DNA of 64,000 bases. Source: Mycobacterium colombiense (lineage in GTDB: Bacteria; Actinomycetota; Actinomycetes; Mycobacteriales; Mycobacteriaceae). The DNA lies in assembly GCF_001953985.1 (NCBI RefSeq), contig NZ_MBEI01000079.1, positions 1 to 64,000 of the forward strand, in the 5' to 3' direction. Shown piece after piece: positions 37,406-45,231 of this stretch (position 1 is its first letter; the number at the start of each line of letters is the position of its first letter). The notes beneath the pieces were generated by a model, which saw only the letters and a program-made list of their open reading frames with translations, ran no database searches and was not told the origin of the DNA. The position numbers and the translations under genes were made by a program.

Positions 37406-39001
37406 TCAACGACTTTCCAGCACCCGCAATCCCAGCGAAAACAGCAGCCGCACCTCGGGATCGGCAAGCGACGCCGACAACGATTTCTCGATCCGTCGCA
37501 CCCGGTAGCGAACCGTATTCGGATGCACCCGCAACGCTTGTGCGGCCGCGGCGATATCGCCGAAGGCGTCCAGATAGACCCGCAGCGTCTCGGCAAGCAC
37601 CGGCTCGTCGTCGCGCAGCGCCACGATCCGCGGGTCGATCAATCGCTCGTCGCTGCCGACCAGGGTCACGATCTCGTCGAGCAGCACGGTGGTGCGCGCT
37701 TCGGCCAGCGACGTCACCTGTCCGAACGAAATCGGGTGCCGCTCAGCGCTGTCCAGCACGCGGTCCACCTCGATGCGCGCCGCGGCAATCCCGGACAGGC
37801 CGGCGACGGGTGCGGCGATGGCCGCCCGTAGCTGCACCCCGAGTTCTGCGCGCATCGCGCCGATGGTGCCGCGCACCCACGAGGTGACCGACCGGTTGCG
37901 CGTCTGGGGGAGGAGCACATACGTGCGCGCGCCGTTCGAGGCGACCTGGGCGTCGGCGCGAAAAGCGCTGGCGCTCAGCGCGATAACATCGGCGAGCCGA
38001 CCGTGACCGGGTGAGCCGTCGGCCGCGTCCCAACCGATCAGCGCCGCGTCGCCGTCGGCGGCCAGGCCCAGTTCACCGGCAACCGCGGCGACGTCGACGT
38101 GCGCAAGGGTCTCGGCATCGGCGAGGCCGAGGAGTTGCTGCACCCGCCGGGCATGCGTGGACGGCCGGGCCGCCAGCCGCGACATGATGCGGGCGGCCAG
38201 CACGGCGGCACCCCGCAACATCTCCTCGGCGTCGTCGGCCAGCGGTTGCGAGCCTTGTTGCACCCAGATGGTTCCGGCGAACACCGGCGGCCGCCGCGCG
38301 TCCGGTGCCGGCCGGTGGATGCCGACGGCCAGTCGCGGGCGCAGCCCCAGCTCGGGCCGCTCGGCGACGCGGACGACGTCGCCGCTCGACCGCAACGCGT
38401 CGAAGATGCCCCATTGGCCGATCCACTCGAGATGTTCGGGCGGGCCGGCCCTGCCCAGGATGGACAGGCGGCGCAGCTCGTCGGCTTCGTCGTTGGAGGC
38501 GGAATAGGCCAGCACGTGCGATTGGGCGTTTTCGATGCTGACCATGCCGTGGATGCGGTCGGCGAGCGACTGCGCCAACCCGAACAGGTCGGTGCCCGAG
38601 TCGTCCGTCGCATCCGCGCGGTCCCCGTGATGCTCGAGGACGTGGTTGACCAGCTGGTAGAGCCGCTCCCAGCGGGCCCGCGGGTCGGCGGCCACCACGG
38701 CGGAGCCGGCCGCAACGGCCTTGGCCACCAACGCATTCGACGGCTCTTTGACGAAGATGGCCACCGGTACGCGCTCGCGCGCCTGCTTGTCCACCCACCG
38801 CAGCGCCTCGTGGTCGGCGACCCCGAGAAGGAAGAAGACATCGGCCGAGCCCGCCGCGGCCGCCAGCCCGAGCCGCACGTCGTCGGAGTCGATCAGTGCC
38901 GCGGACCCCACCGGCAGGTCCAGGCCGCGGGGCGCGTCGACCAGGCTCACCAGGGTTGCGTCCAGCGCGAGTAGCAGCTGTCCCAGCCCGACGCCGGCCA
39001 T
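37406..39001 (-). CDS. pruC: PucR/CdaR-type transcriptional regulator of proline catabolism
   Basis: 531 residues. An N-terminal PucR-like sensory region is followed by a GGDEF-like middle part. At the C-terminus (about residues 480-525) is the HTH_30 domain: YLDAFGDIAAAAQALRVHPN then TVRYRVRRIEKSL. Homologue of Rv1186c, which sits next to and activates the proline-utilisation genes in mycobacteria. It is divergent from pruA, sharing an 83-bp region that contains nested inverted repeats, so it probably controls both directions. Start ATG at 39001. Confidence 0.88.
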   Translation of the reverse strand: MAGVGLGQLLLALDATLVSLVDAPRGLDLPVGSAALIDSDDVRLGLAAAAGSADVFFLLGVADHEALRWVDKQARERVPVAIFVKEPSNALVAKAVAAGSAVVAADPRARWERLYQLVNHVLEHHGDRADATDDSGTDLFGLAQSLADRIHGMVSIENAQSHVLAYSASNDEADELRRLSILGRAGPPEHLEWIGQWGIFDALRSSGDVVRVAERPELGLRPRLAVGIHRPAPDARRPPVFAGTIWVQQGSQPLADDAEEMLRGAAVLAARIMSRLAARPSTHARRVQQLLGLADAETLAHVDVAAVAGELGLAADGDAALIGWDAADGSPGHGRLADVIALSASAFRADAQVASNGARTYVLLPQTRNRSVTSWVRGTIGAMRAELGVQLRAAIAAPVAGLSGIAAARIEVDRVLDSAERHPISFGQVTSLAEARTTVLLDEIVTLVGSDERLIDPRIVALRDDEPVLAETLRVYLDAFGDIAAAAQALRVHPNTVRYRVRRIEKSLSASLADPEVRLLFSLGLRVLESR

Positions 39002-39005
39002 GTTG

Positions 39006-39042
39006 TCGGATTTTACTACGGATACTGGCCCGTATTGTCCGA
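39006..39042. promoter_or_regulatory. Nested inverted repeats in the pruC-pruA divergent region
   Basis: TCGGA (39006-39010) pairs with TCCGA (39038-39042), and inside them ATAC-TGGCCC-GTAT (39022-39035) forms a second dyad. The site lies midway between the two divergent starts and is a good candidate operator for the adjacent PucR-type regulator. Confidence 0.4.
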
Positions 39043-39084
39043 TCGGCTAATTAACTGCGGGTCCGCCGCGAGGATCCTTGCAGG

Positions 39085-40716
39085 ATGGACGCCATAACCC
39101 AGGTCCCGATGCCGGCCAACGAGCCGGTCCACGACTATGCGCCACACTCGCCGGAACGCGCCCGGCTCCGGACCGAACTGGCCGCGCTGACCGATGGCCC
39201 GATCGACCTGCCGCATGTCATCGGCGGCACCCATCGGATGGGCGACGGCGAGCGCATCGACGTCGTCCAGCCGCACCGGCACGCCGCGAAGCTGGGCACA
39301 TTGACCAACGCCGGGCACGCGGACGCGACGGCGGCGATCGAGGCCGCGATGGCCGCGAAACGCGCATGGGCCGCACTGCCCTTCGACGAGCGGGCGGCGG
39401 TGTTCCTGCGCGCCGCCGACCTGCTGGCCGGACCGTGGCGGGAGAAGATCGCCGCCGCGACGATGCTCGGCCAGTCCAAGTCGGTCTATCAGGCCGAGAT
39501 CGACTCGCCGTGCGAGCAGATCGACTTCTGGCGATTCAACGTGGCGTTCGCGCGTCAGATCCTGGCGCAGCAGCCGATCAGCGGGCCGGGGGAGTGGAAC
39601 CGCAGCGAGTACCGCCCGCTGGACGGCTTCGTCTACGCGATCACGCCGTTCAACTTCACCTCGATCGCAGGCAACCTGCCGACGGCGCCCGCGTTGATGG
39701 GCAACACGGTGGTATGGAAGCCGTCGATCACCCAGACGCTGTCGGCGTATCTGACCATGCAGCTGCTCGAGGCCGCGGGGCTGCCGCCCGGGGTGATCAA
39801 CCTGGTCACCGGCGACGGCTTCGGCGTCTCCGATGTGGCACTGGCCGATCCGAGGCTGGCGGGCATCCACTTCACCGGGTCGACGGCCACCTTCCAACAG
39901 CTGTGGCAGCAGGTGGGCGCCAATATCGGCCGCTACCACAGCTATCCGCGACTGGTCGGCGAGACCGGCGGCAAGGACTTCGTCGTCGCCCACGCCTCGG
40001 CACGCCCGGAGGTGTTGTGCACGGCGCTGATTCGCGGCGCGTTCGACTACCAGGGCCAGAAATGCTCTGCCGCGTCGCGGGCCTTCGTCGCACAGTCGGT
40101 GTGGCGCCGCATGGGTGACGACTTCCTGGGGAAGGCCGCCGCGCTGCGCTACGGCGACGTGACCGACCTGACCAATTACGGGGGAGCGCTGATCGACCGG
40201 CGCGCCTTCATCAAGAACGTCGATGCCATCGAGCGGGCCAAGGGCGCACCGCACGTCACCATCGCCGTCGGTGGCGAATACGACGACAGCGAAGGCTATT
40301 TCGTGCGGCCCACGGTGTTGCTGTCCGATGACCCGACCGACGAGTCGTTCGCGACGGAATACTTCGGCCCGCTGCTGTCGGTGCACGTGTACCCAGACGA
40401 CGATTACGAGCGAATCCTCGACGTCGTCGACACGGGGTCGCGGTACGCGCTGACGGGCGCGGTCATCGCCGACGACCGCGACGCCGTGCTGACCGCACAG
40501 GAACGGTTGCGGTTCGCCGCCGGGAACTTCTACGTCAACGACAAGCCGACCGGCGCGGTCGTCGGGCGTCAGCCGTTCGGGGGATCGCGCGGCTCGGGCA
40601 CCAATGACAAGGCCGGATCGATGCTGAACATGTTGCGCTGGACGTCGGCTCGCACCATCAAGGAGACCTTCATCCCGGCAACCGACCACAGCTATCCGCA
40701 CATGGGCGCCGAGTGA
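39085..40716 (+). CDS. pruA: Delta-1-pyrroline-5-carboxylate dehydrogenase
   Basis: 543-residue aldehyde dehydrogenase. It oxidises glutamate-semialdehyde/P5C to glutamate with NAD+, the second step of proline catabolism. Catalytic Cys327 is in YQGQKCSAAS; the NAD-binding and general-base region is ITPFNFTSIAGNLPTAPALM and GETGGKDFVV; NDKPTGAVVGRQPFGGSRGS is the typical C-terminal P5CDH block. Homologue of Rv1187 (rocA/pruA). The stop codon shares a base with the pruB start (TGATG), so the two are one transcript and probably translationally coupled. Confidence 0.96.
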   Translation: MDAITQVPMPANEPVHDYAPHSPERARLRTELAALTDGPIDLPHVIGGTHRMGDGERIDVVQPHRHAAKLGTLTNAGHADATAAIEAAMAAKRAWAALPFDERAAVFLRAADLLAGPWREKIAAATMLGQSKSVYQAEIDSPCEQIDFWRFNVAFARQILAQQPISGPGEWNRSEYRPLDGFVYAITPFNFTSIAGNLPTAPALMGNTVVWKPSITQTLSAYLTMQLLEAAGLPPGVINLVTGDGFGVSDVALADPRLAGIHFTGSTATFQQLWQQVGANIGRYHSYPRLVGETGGKDFVVAHASARPEVLCTALIRGAFDYQGQKCSAASRAFVAQSVWRRMGDDFLGKAAALRYGDVTDLTNYGGALIDRRAFIKNVDAIERAKGAPHVTIAVGGEYDDSEGYFVRPTVLLSDDPTDESFATEYFGPLLSVHVYPDDDYERILDVVDTGSRYALTGAVIADDRDAVLTAQERLRFAAGNFYVNDKPTGAVVGRQPFGGSRGSGTNDKAGSMLNMLRWTSARTIKETFIPATDHSYPHMGAE

Positions 40717-41681
40717 TGGCCGGACTGTTCGCCACCACCCTGCGCCCGGCGATCCTGGCCGCGAGCCGCCGCGAAGGCCTGCGCCGCACCGCCGAACGGC
40801 TGAAGGTGACCCGTAAGGTGGTGCACCGGTTCGTACCCGGGGAGACCATCGATTCCGTGGCGAATAGCGTGGCGGTCCTTCGTGATTCGGGCCGACTCAT
40901 CAGCATCGACTATCTGGGCGAGGACGTCGCCAACGCCGACGACGCTGACGCGGTGGTGCGGACCTACCTGAATCTGATCGACACGTTCGGCGAGCCCGGC
41001 GGGGCGGGCGACGGCGTCCGGCCGCTGGAAGTCTCGGTCAAGCTGTCGGCGCTGGGGCAGTCGCTGGAGCGGGACGGACACAAGATCGCGCGGGAGAACG
41101 CATGGTCGGTCTGCGACGCCGCCCAGCGTGCCGGCGTGTGGGTGACGGTGGACGCCGAGAATCACACCACCACCGATTCGACGCTGCGCATCGTGCGCGA
41201 CCTGCGCGCCGAATTCCCTTGGCTGGGCCTGGTTTTGCAGGCGTATCTGCGGCGCACCCTGGAGGACTGCGAGGAATTCGCCGGCTCCGGCGCCCGGGTC
41301 CGGCTGTGCAAGGGCGCCTACGACGAACCGGTCTCGCTGGCCTATCGCGAGCCGACCGAGGTCACCGACTCTTATCTGGCATGTCTTCGGGTGCTGATGG
41401 CCGGGTCCGGCTACCCGATGGTCGCATCCCACGACCCGCAGATCATCGCCGCGGTGCCCGAGATGGTGCGCGAATCGGGCCGCCGCGGCGGTGAATTCGA
41501 ATACCAGATGCTCTATGGCATCCGCGACGACGAGCAGCGGCGTCTCGCCGCGGCCGGCAACCGGGTGCGGGTGTACGTCCCGTTCGGCACCCAGTGGTAC
41601 GGCTACTTCATGCGGCGGCTGGCCGAACGCCCGGCGAACCTGACATTTTTCCTGCGGGCGCTGGCGGAACGCGGCCACTGA
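40716..41681 (+). CDS. pruB: Proline dehydrogenase
   Basis: About 321-residue monofunctional, FAD-dependent proline dehydrogenase (TIM barrel). It oxidises proline to P5C and passes electrons to the quinone pool. Conserved barrel segments: VSVKLSALGQ, VWVTVDAENHTTTDSTLRIV, GLVLQAYLRRTLEDC, VRLCKGAYDEP, VASHDPQIIAAV, EYQMLYGIRDDEQRRL and the C-terminal RVYVPFGTQWYGYFMRRLAE with the substrate-binding Arg pair. ATG at 40716; a GTG three bases earlier overlaps pruA by four bases and is equally possible. Homologue of Rv1188. Its stop codon is part of a repeated TGAGTGTGCG element. Confidence 0.95.
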   Translation: MAGLFATTLRPAILAASRREGLRRTAERLKVTRKVVHRFVPGETIDSVANSVAVLRDSGRLISIDYLGEDVANADDADAVVRTYLNLIDTFGEPGGAGDGVRPLEVSVKLSALGQSLERDGHKIARENAWSVCDAAQRAGVWVTVDAENHTTTDSTLRIVRDLRAEFPWLGLVLQAYLRRTLEDCEEFAGSGARVRLCKGAYDEPVSLAYREPTEVTDSYLACLRVLMAGSGYPMVASHDPQIIAAVPEMVRESGRRGGEFEYQMLYGIRDDEQRRLAAAGNRVRVYVPFGTQWYGYFMRRLAERPANLTFFLRALAERGH

Positions 41682-41774
41682 GTGTGCGGCAGTGGCTTTG
41701 AGTGTGCGCTCAGGGCGGCGACACGCCGATAATCCCGCCCTGGAGGCACACTCAACGCCGCGGTCGCACACTCA
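41679..41774. terminator. Nested inverted-repeat element between convergent pruB and TetR gene
   Basis: TGAGTGTGCG occurs at 41679-41688 and 41699-41708. Its reverse complement CGCACACTCA is at 41765-41774, and a 9-bp version is at 41746-41754. Inside, CAGGGCGG (41711-41718) pairs with CCGCCCTG (41735-41742). The inner stem (41699-41754) has 9 bp and 8 bp helices separated by a 3x3 internal loop. Both convergent genes take their TGA stop from the outermost copies. This fits a strong bidirectional terminator or mRNA end structure without U tracts. Confidence 0.75.
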
Positions 41775-42380
41775 ACGCCGCCGCGGGCGATCGCTGGCGA
41801 AGCCGCGCACCACGTGGGCGCGAACGAATTCCGCCGCCACGTCCGGATCGTCCATGTCCAGCGTCGAGGACGGCGTGCTGAACAGCGAGAACAGGATGCG
41901 TGCGAACCATTCACCGGCGGCCTCGATGTCGAGGTCCTTGCGCACCTCGCCCGTGAGCCGGGCGGCGGACAGGTAGGGGGCGAAGAACTCGACGCATTCG
42001 CGCAGCAGCACGCCGGCGTCCTTGGTCAGCAGCAGGCTGATGGCATCCTCGTCAAAGTACTTCTCCGAGGCGATGACCCGGCGCGCCTGCGTGACGAATA
42101 CCGCTGCAGCACAGAGCTTGTCCTCGAGGGTACTGCTCGGATCCATCGCCTTGGTCATTTCGCGGTAGAACTGCTGCGACGCGTGTTCGGCACAGGCCTC
42201 GACGATGGACGCCTTGTCGGAGAAGTATTCGTAGATGGTGCTGCGGGAAACCCCGGCCCGTCTGGCGATGTCGACGATGGTCGCCTTCTGCAGCCCCTGC
42301 TTGCCGAAACACGCGAACGCCGACTCCACGATCAGCTCGCGGGTGTCGGTCATTTGGCTGTCTGCAGAAGTCTGAGTCAC
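41772..42380 (-). CDS. TetR-family regulator of the thiolase/hydratase operon
   Basis: 202 residues. N-terminal helix-turn-helix TIVDIARRAGVSRSTIYEYF, then a helical ligand domain (EKYFDEDAISLLLTK...). The GTG start at 42380 is only eight bases after the stop of the upstream Ltp2-like gene and its GAGGAG overlaps that stop, so it is the last gene of the catabolic operon 45034-41772. A local regulator co-transcribed with its target operon is the simplest reading. The probable inducer is a CoA thioester or steroid/acyl substrate; this is inference. Confidence 0.88.
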   Translation of the reverse strand: MTQTSADSQMTDTRELIVESAFACFGKQGLQKATIVDIARRAGVSRSTIYEYFSDKASIVEACAEHASQQFYREMTKAMDPSSTLEDKLCAAAVFVTQARRVIASEKYFDEDAISLLLTKDAGVLLRECVEFFAPYLSAARLTGEVRKDLDIEAAGEWFARILFSLFSTPSSTLDMDDPDVAAEFVRAHVVRGFASDRPRRR

Positions 42381-42388
42381 GGAACTCC

Positions 42389-43558
42389 TCAGTCCGCCGG
42401 TGCGAGGATCAGGCCACTGGTCGGCACGCCGGTTCCCGACGTCACCAGCACGTGCTCGACGTTGTCGACCTGGTTGTAGGAGGTGCCCCGCACCTGGCGT
42501 ACCCCCTCGGTGATGCCGTTCATGCCGTGGATGTAGGCCTCGCCTAGCAGGCCGCCGTTGGTGTTGATCGGGAAGTCCCCACCCAGCGACAGCCGTTCGA
42601 CGGTGGCGAAGTCCTTGGCCTCCCCGCGCCCGCAGAAGCCAAGCTCCTCGAGCTGGGCGAACACGAACGGCGTGAAATGGTCGTAGATGAAGGCGGTTTG
42701 GATGTCCTGTGGCTTGAGCCCCGAGTCACGCCACAGCTGCCGGCCCACCACGCCCATCTCCGGCAGCCCGGTGATCTCGTCGCGGTAGTAGCTCGTCATC
42801 ATCTCCCCGTTGTGGGCCGCTCCCTGCGCGGCCGCGGTGATGATGGCCGGCGGCTGGCGCAGGTCGCGGGCGCGCTCGGCGCTGGTGACGACGAGCGCGA
42901 CGCCGCCGTCGCTTTCTTGGCAGCAATCCAGCAGGCGCAGCACCGGTTCGACGATCCAGCGCGAATTCTGGTGGTCTTCCAACGTGATCGGGCGTTCATA
43001 GAACCAGGCATCGGGGTTGGTCGCCGCGTGCTTGCGATCTACCACCGCGACCCGGCCGAAGTCCTCGTTGGTGACGCCGTACGTCGACATGTAGCGCTGG
43101 GCGTGCATCGCGACCCAGGCCGCGGGCGTGAGCAGCCCGAACGGCGCGTAATGCGCCATGAACAAGGGCGTTTCGGCCATGCTGCGGCCGCTGCCGCCGA
43201 ACCTGAAGCCGGACCGTTCGTTGAAAGCTCGCCAGCACACCACCACGTCGGCGACACCGGTGGCGACGGCCATTGCCGCGTGCACGACGGTGCCGGCGGC
43301 CGCGCCGCCGCCGTGGTGCACGCGAGAGAAGAAGCTCAGGTCGCCGATGCCCACGTTGCGCGCGATGTCGATCTCATCGCTGGAATCCATGGTGAACGTG
43401 ACCATGCCGTCGACGTCAGCGGGTGCCAGGCCGGCGTCGTCGAGTGCGGCGCTGACCGCCTCGCACGCCAATTGCAGCTCGCTGCGCCCGGATTCCTTCG
43501 AGAACTCCGTCTGGCCGATCCCGACGATGGCCGCGGCGCCCGGCAGCGTCCGGTTCAT
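42389..43558 (-). CDS. Thiolase-fold lipid-transfer/aldolase protein (Ltp2-like)
   Basis: 389 residues of the SCP-x/non-specific lipid transfer thiolase-like family (AAIVGIGQTEFSKESGRSEL N-terminus; HHGGGAAAGTVVHAAMAVAT; YDHFTPFVFAQLEELGFC; INTNGGLLGEAYIHGMNGI). Members such as Ltp2 (Rv3540c) act with a DUF35 hydratase subunit as retro-aldolases that remove a side-chain fragment from 17-hydroxy steroid CoA thioesters. The neighbours here are exactly the expected partners: two MaoC-type hydratase genes and a DUF35 gene. Starts by overlapping the ChsH1-like stop by four bases. The substrate may be a steroid side chain or another branched acyl-CoA. Confidence 0.88.
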   Translation of the reverse strand: MNRTLPGAAAIVGIGQTEFSKESGRSELQLACEAVSAALDDAGLAPADVDGMVTFTMDSSDEIDIARNVGIGDLSFFSRVHHGGGAAAGTVVHAAMAVATGVADVVVCWRAFNERSGFRFGGSGRSMAETPLFMAHYAPFGLLTPAAWVAMHAQRYMSTYGVTNEDFGRVAVVDRKHAATNPDAWFYERPITLEDHQNSRWIVEPVLRLLDCCQESDGGVALVVTSAERARDLRQPPAIITAAAQGAAHNGEMMTSYYRDEITGLPEMGVVGRQLWRDSGLKPQDIQTAFIYDHFTPFVFAQLEELGFCGRGEAKDFATVERLSLGGDFPINTNGGLLGEAYIHGMNGITEGVRQVRGTSYNQVDNVEHVLVTSGTGVPTSGLILAPAD

Positions 43559-44004
43559 GCCTGGGACCCGTCGAGCAGGCTGAGCACCGCGGTGCCGGAC
43601 ACGTGGTCGCCCAGGCTGTTGGCGCCGGCGAAGGTCACCTCGACGAAGTTCTCGCCGTCCGATCCTCCGGTCTTGCCGGTGACGCTGCCGGTGAACCGCA
43701 GCGGGTCGTCCGGGAAGCACGGCACGCCAAGGCGAATCGACAGGTTCTTCACCATCGCCTCGGGTCCGGCCCAGTCGGTGAGGAAGCGCACGCAGTAGCC
43801 GTTGGTGGTCAGGATGTTCATGAACAGGTTGGGCGAGCCCTGCTGTTTGGCGTAGTCGCGGTCGTGGTGCACCGGCATAAAGTCGCGGCTGGCGATCGCG
43901 CCGGCGACGATCATCGTTGTGGTGATCGGGATTTCGAGCGGCGTGACCTCGTCGCCCTCCGTGATGTCCTGCCATCGCAGGGTGCGGTTGGCGGTCGTCG
44001 TCAT
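43555..44004 (-). CDS. MaoC-like hydratase subunit (ChsH1-like)
   Basis: 149 residues, single hot-dog fold. Contains SRDFMPVHHDRDYAKQQG, the region holding the Asp/His hydratase-2 type catalytic motif, and GSPNLFMNILTTNGYCVRFL. In cholesterol degradation ChsH1 (Rv3541c) pairs with ChsH2 to hydrate the enoyl-CoA before Ltp2 cleavage. Here it sits directly upstream of an Ltp2-like gene (ATGA overlap). The ATG is preceded by GGAAGGACAC. Confidence 0.86.
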   Translation of the reverse strand: MTTTANRTLRWQDITEGDEVTPLEIPITTTMIVAGAIASRDFMPVHHDRDYAKQQGSPNLFMNILTTNGYCVRFLTDWAGPEAMVKNLSIRLGVPCFPDDPLRFTGSVTGKTGGSDGENFVEVTFAGANSLGDHVSGTAVLSLLDGSQA

Positions 44005-44081
44005 TCGTGTCCTTCCGAATAGGTTGCGTCAAGGCAAGTAAGCTGGGTCCAAGCGGGTCCGCGCGAAAAAGCTGAAATCCA

Positions 44082-44489
44082 TTACAGCGCCAGGCCGCTG
44101 GGCCGGAATTGGTGCAACACCAGGCCATCGTCGAACGACTGGTAGTAGACCTCCACGGGCAGTCCTGGCGTCACATCGGACGGATCGATTGCGGTCAGGT
44201 TGGACACCAAACGGACACCCTCTTCAAGTTCGACCAGAACGACGACGTAGGGGTATTCGAAGAACGGGAACTTGGGCTCGTGCGGCATCACATAGCTGTA
44301 AACGGTGCCGCGGCCTGACGACTCGATCGTCTCCCAGTGCAGCGAACGGCAGTGCGGGCACATCGGGCGGGGCGGGTGCCGCAACTGCCCGCAGCCTCCG
44401 CAGCGCTGGATCAGAAGTTTGTTCTTTCGCAACCCATTCCAAAAGAACTCGGTGTCGGCGGTGATCGCCGGCGCGAGACGGGTCGCCAT
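44082..44489 (-). CDS. DUF35 OB-fold/zinc-ribbon protein (ChsH2 C-terminal-like)
   Basis: 135 residues. An N-terminal helix (ITADTEFFWNGLRKNKLLIQ) and a rubredoxin-like zinc ribbon (CGGCGQLRHPPRPMCPHC) precede an OB-fold (GRGTVYSYVMPHEPKFPFFE...). This is the DUF35 architecture that docks on thiolase-fold partners and brings the acyl-CoA. In ChsH2 (Rv3542c) it is fused to a MaoC domain; here it is a separate gene overlapping the MaoC gene by one base (TGATG). A 77-bp gap separates it from the ChsH1-like gene. Confidence 0.88.
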   Translation of the reverse strand: MATRLAPAITADTEFFWNGLRKNKLLIQRCGGCGQLRHPPRPMCPHCRSLHWETIESSGRGTVYSYVMPHEPKFPFFEYPYVVVLVELEEGVRLVSNLTAIDPSDVTPGLPVEVYYQSFDDGLVLHQFRPSGLAL

Positions 44490-45034
44490 CAGCTCGCCGG
44501 CCTGAATCGCAGCACCCGGAATCGCTGCCGTCCTAACACTGCACCGTTCTGGTCGGTGTAGGTGGTCAGCCAGGTCAGAAAGAAGCCGGTGCCCAGCGCG
44601 GTCTTCTTCTCGTCGGAGACCGACTCGTAGACCGTAGTCGCGCTGATCACGTCGCCCAGCCGCGGGTAGCGCTCGATCTCGAACTCCGAATTGGTTGCCA
44701 CCGTGCTGGTGTAGCCCGCCTCGTCAAGAAATGCCGTTGGGTTGCTTTGGATCTCGACGGGCGCCCCGCCGCGTTCGCCGATGCCCTCGAGCTTAGGTGA
44801 CGGCATGGTCCAGGATTGCAGCATCACCGGTGGCGACACGATGCCGCCGAACCGTGACGAGGCGGCGAACTCCGGGTCGATATAGACCGGGTTCATGTCG
44901 GCCATCGCGTACGCCCAGTGCCGGATCATCGGCTGGTTCACCGGGTCCGGTGCGAGCGAAGGTTTTCCGGTGCCGCCGGTCGGTTGCCCGACCAGGGCCC
45001 GCACCTTGGCGCTGACGGTTTCTGAGTCGGTCAC
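44489..45034 (-). CDS. MaoC-type hydratase subunit (ChsH2 N-terminal-like)
   Basis: 181 residues, hot-dog fold with the degenerate MaoC site typical of ChsH2 (IRHWAYAMADMNPVYIDPEF; FGGIVSPPVMLQSWTMP; FEIERYPRLGDVISATTVYE). The start is GTG at 45034 (MTDSETVSAKVRALVGQP). The frame continues to 45118, but this would run through the inverted repeat that looks like the promoter/operator. First gene of the operon MaoC-DUF35-MaoC-Ltp2-TetR. It would form a heteromeric hydratase with the ChsH1-like subunit. Confidence 0.85.
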   Translation of the reverse strand: MTDSETVSAKVRALVGQPTGGTGKPSLAPDPVNQPMIRHWAYAMADMNPVYIDPEFAASSRFGGIVSPPVMLQSWTMPSPKLEGIGERGGAPVEIQSNPTAFLDEAGYTSTVATNSEFEIERYPRLGDVISATTVYESVSDEKKTALGTGFFLTWLTTYTDQNGAVLGRQRFRVLRFRPAS

Positions 45035-45067
45035 GTAACAAAGCCCCTCTCGCAGGACACCTAATCC

Positions 45068-45088
45068 GACAGATTGATGCGATCTGTC
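45068..45088. promoter_or_regulatory. Perfect inverted repeat in the divergent MaoC-aldehyde dehydrogenase region
   Basis: GACAGAT-TGATGCG-ATCTGTC: 7-bp arms and 7-bp spacer, between the divergent starts at 45034 and 45232. Size and position fit a TetR dimer site, most simply for the TetR encoded at the end of the operon (41772-42380). Confidence 0.55.
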
Positions 45089-45231
45089 ATGCGAGTCGTG
45101 TGTACTCTGCGCCGTCACGCGCTGTCAATACGACGGCAAAGCATGGCAAGAGCGAGGAATTCGCGCGACTGATGATTGACGGCGGCAGCTGCGGCGAGTA
45201 CACCAAGTGATCAGATGACCGGAGGATGCAG

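Noticed and set aside
45035-45118. N-terminal extension of the MaoC gene to 45118
   Set aside because: It would translate the dyad that looks like an operator; GTG 45034 gives a normal MaoC start.
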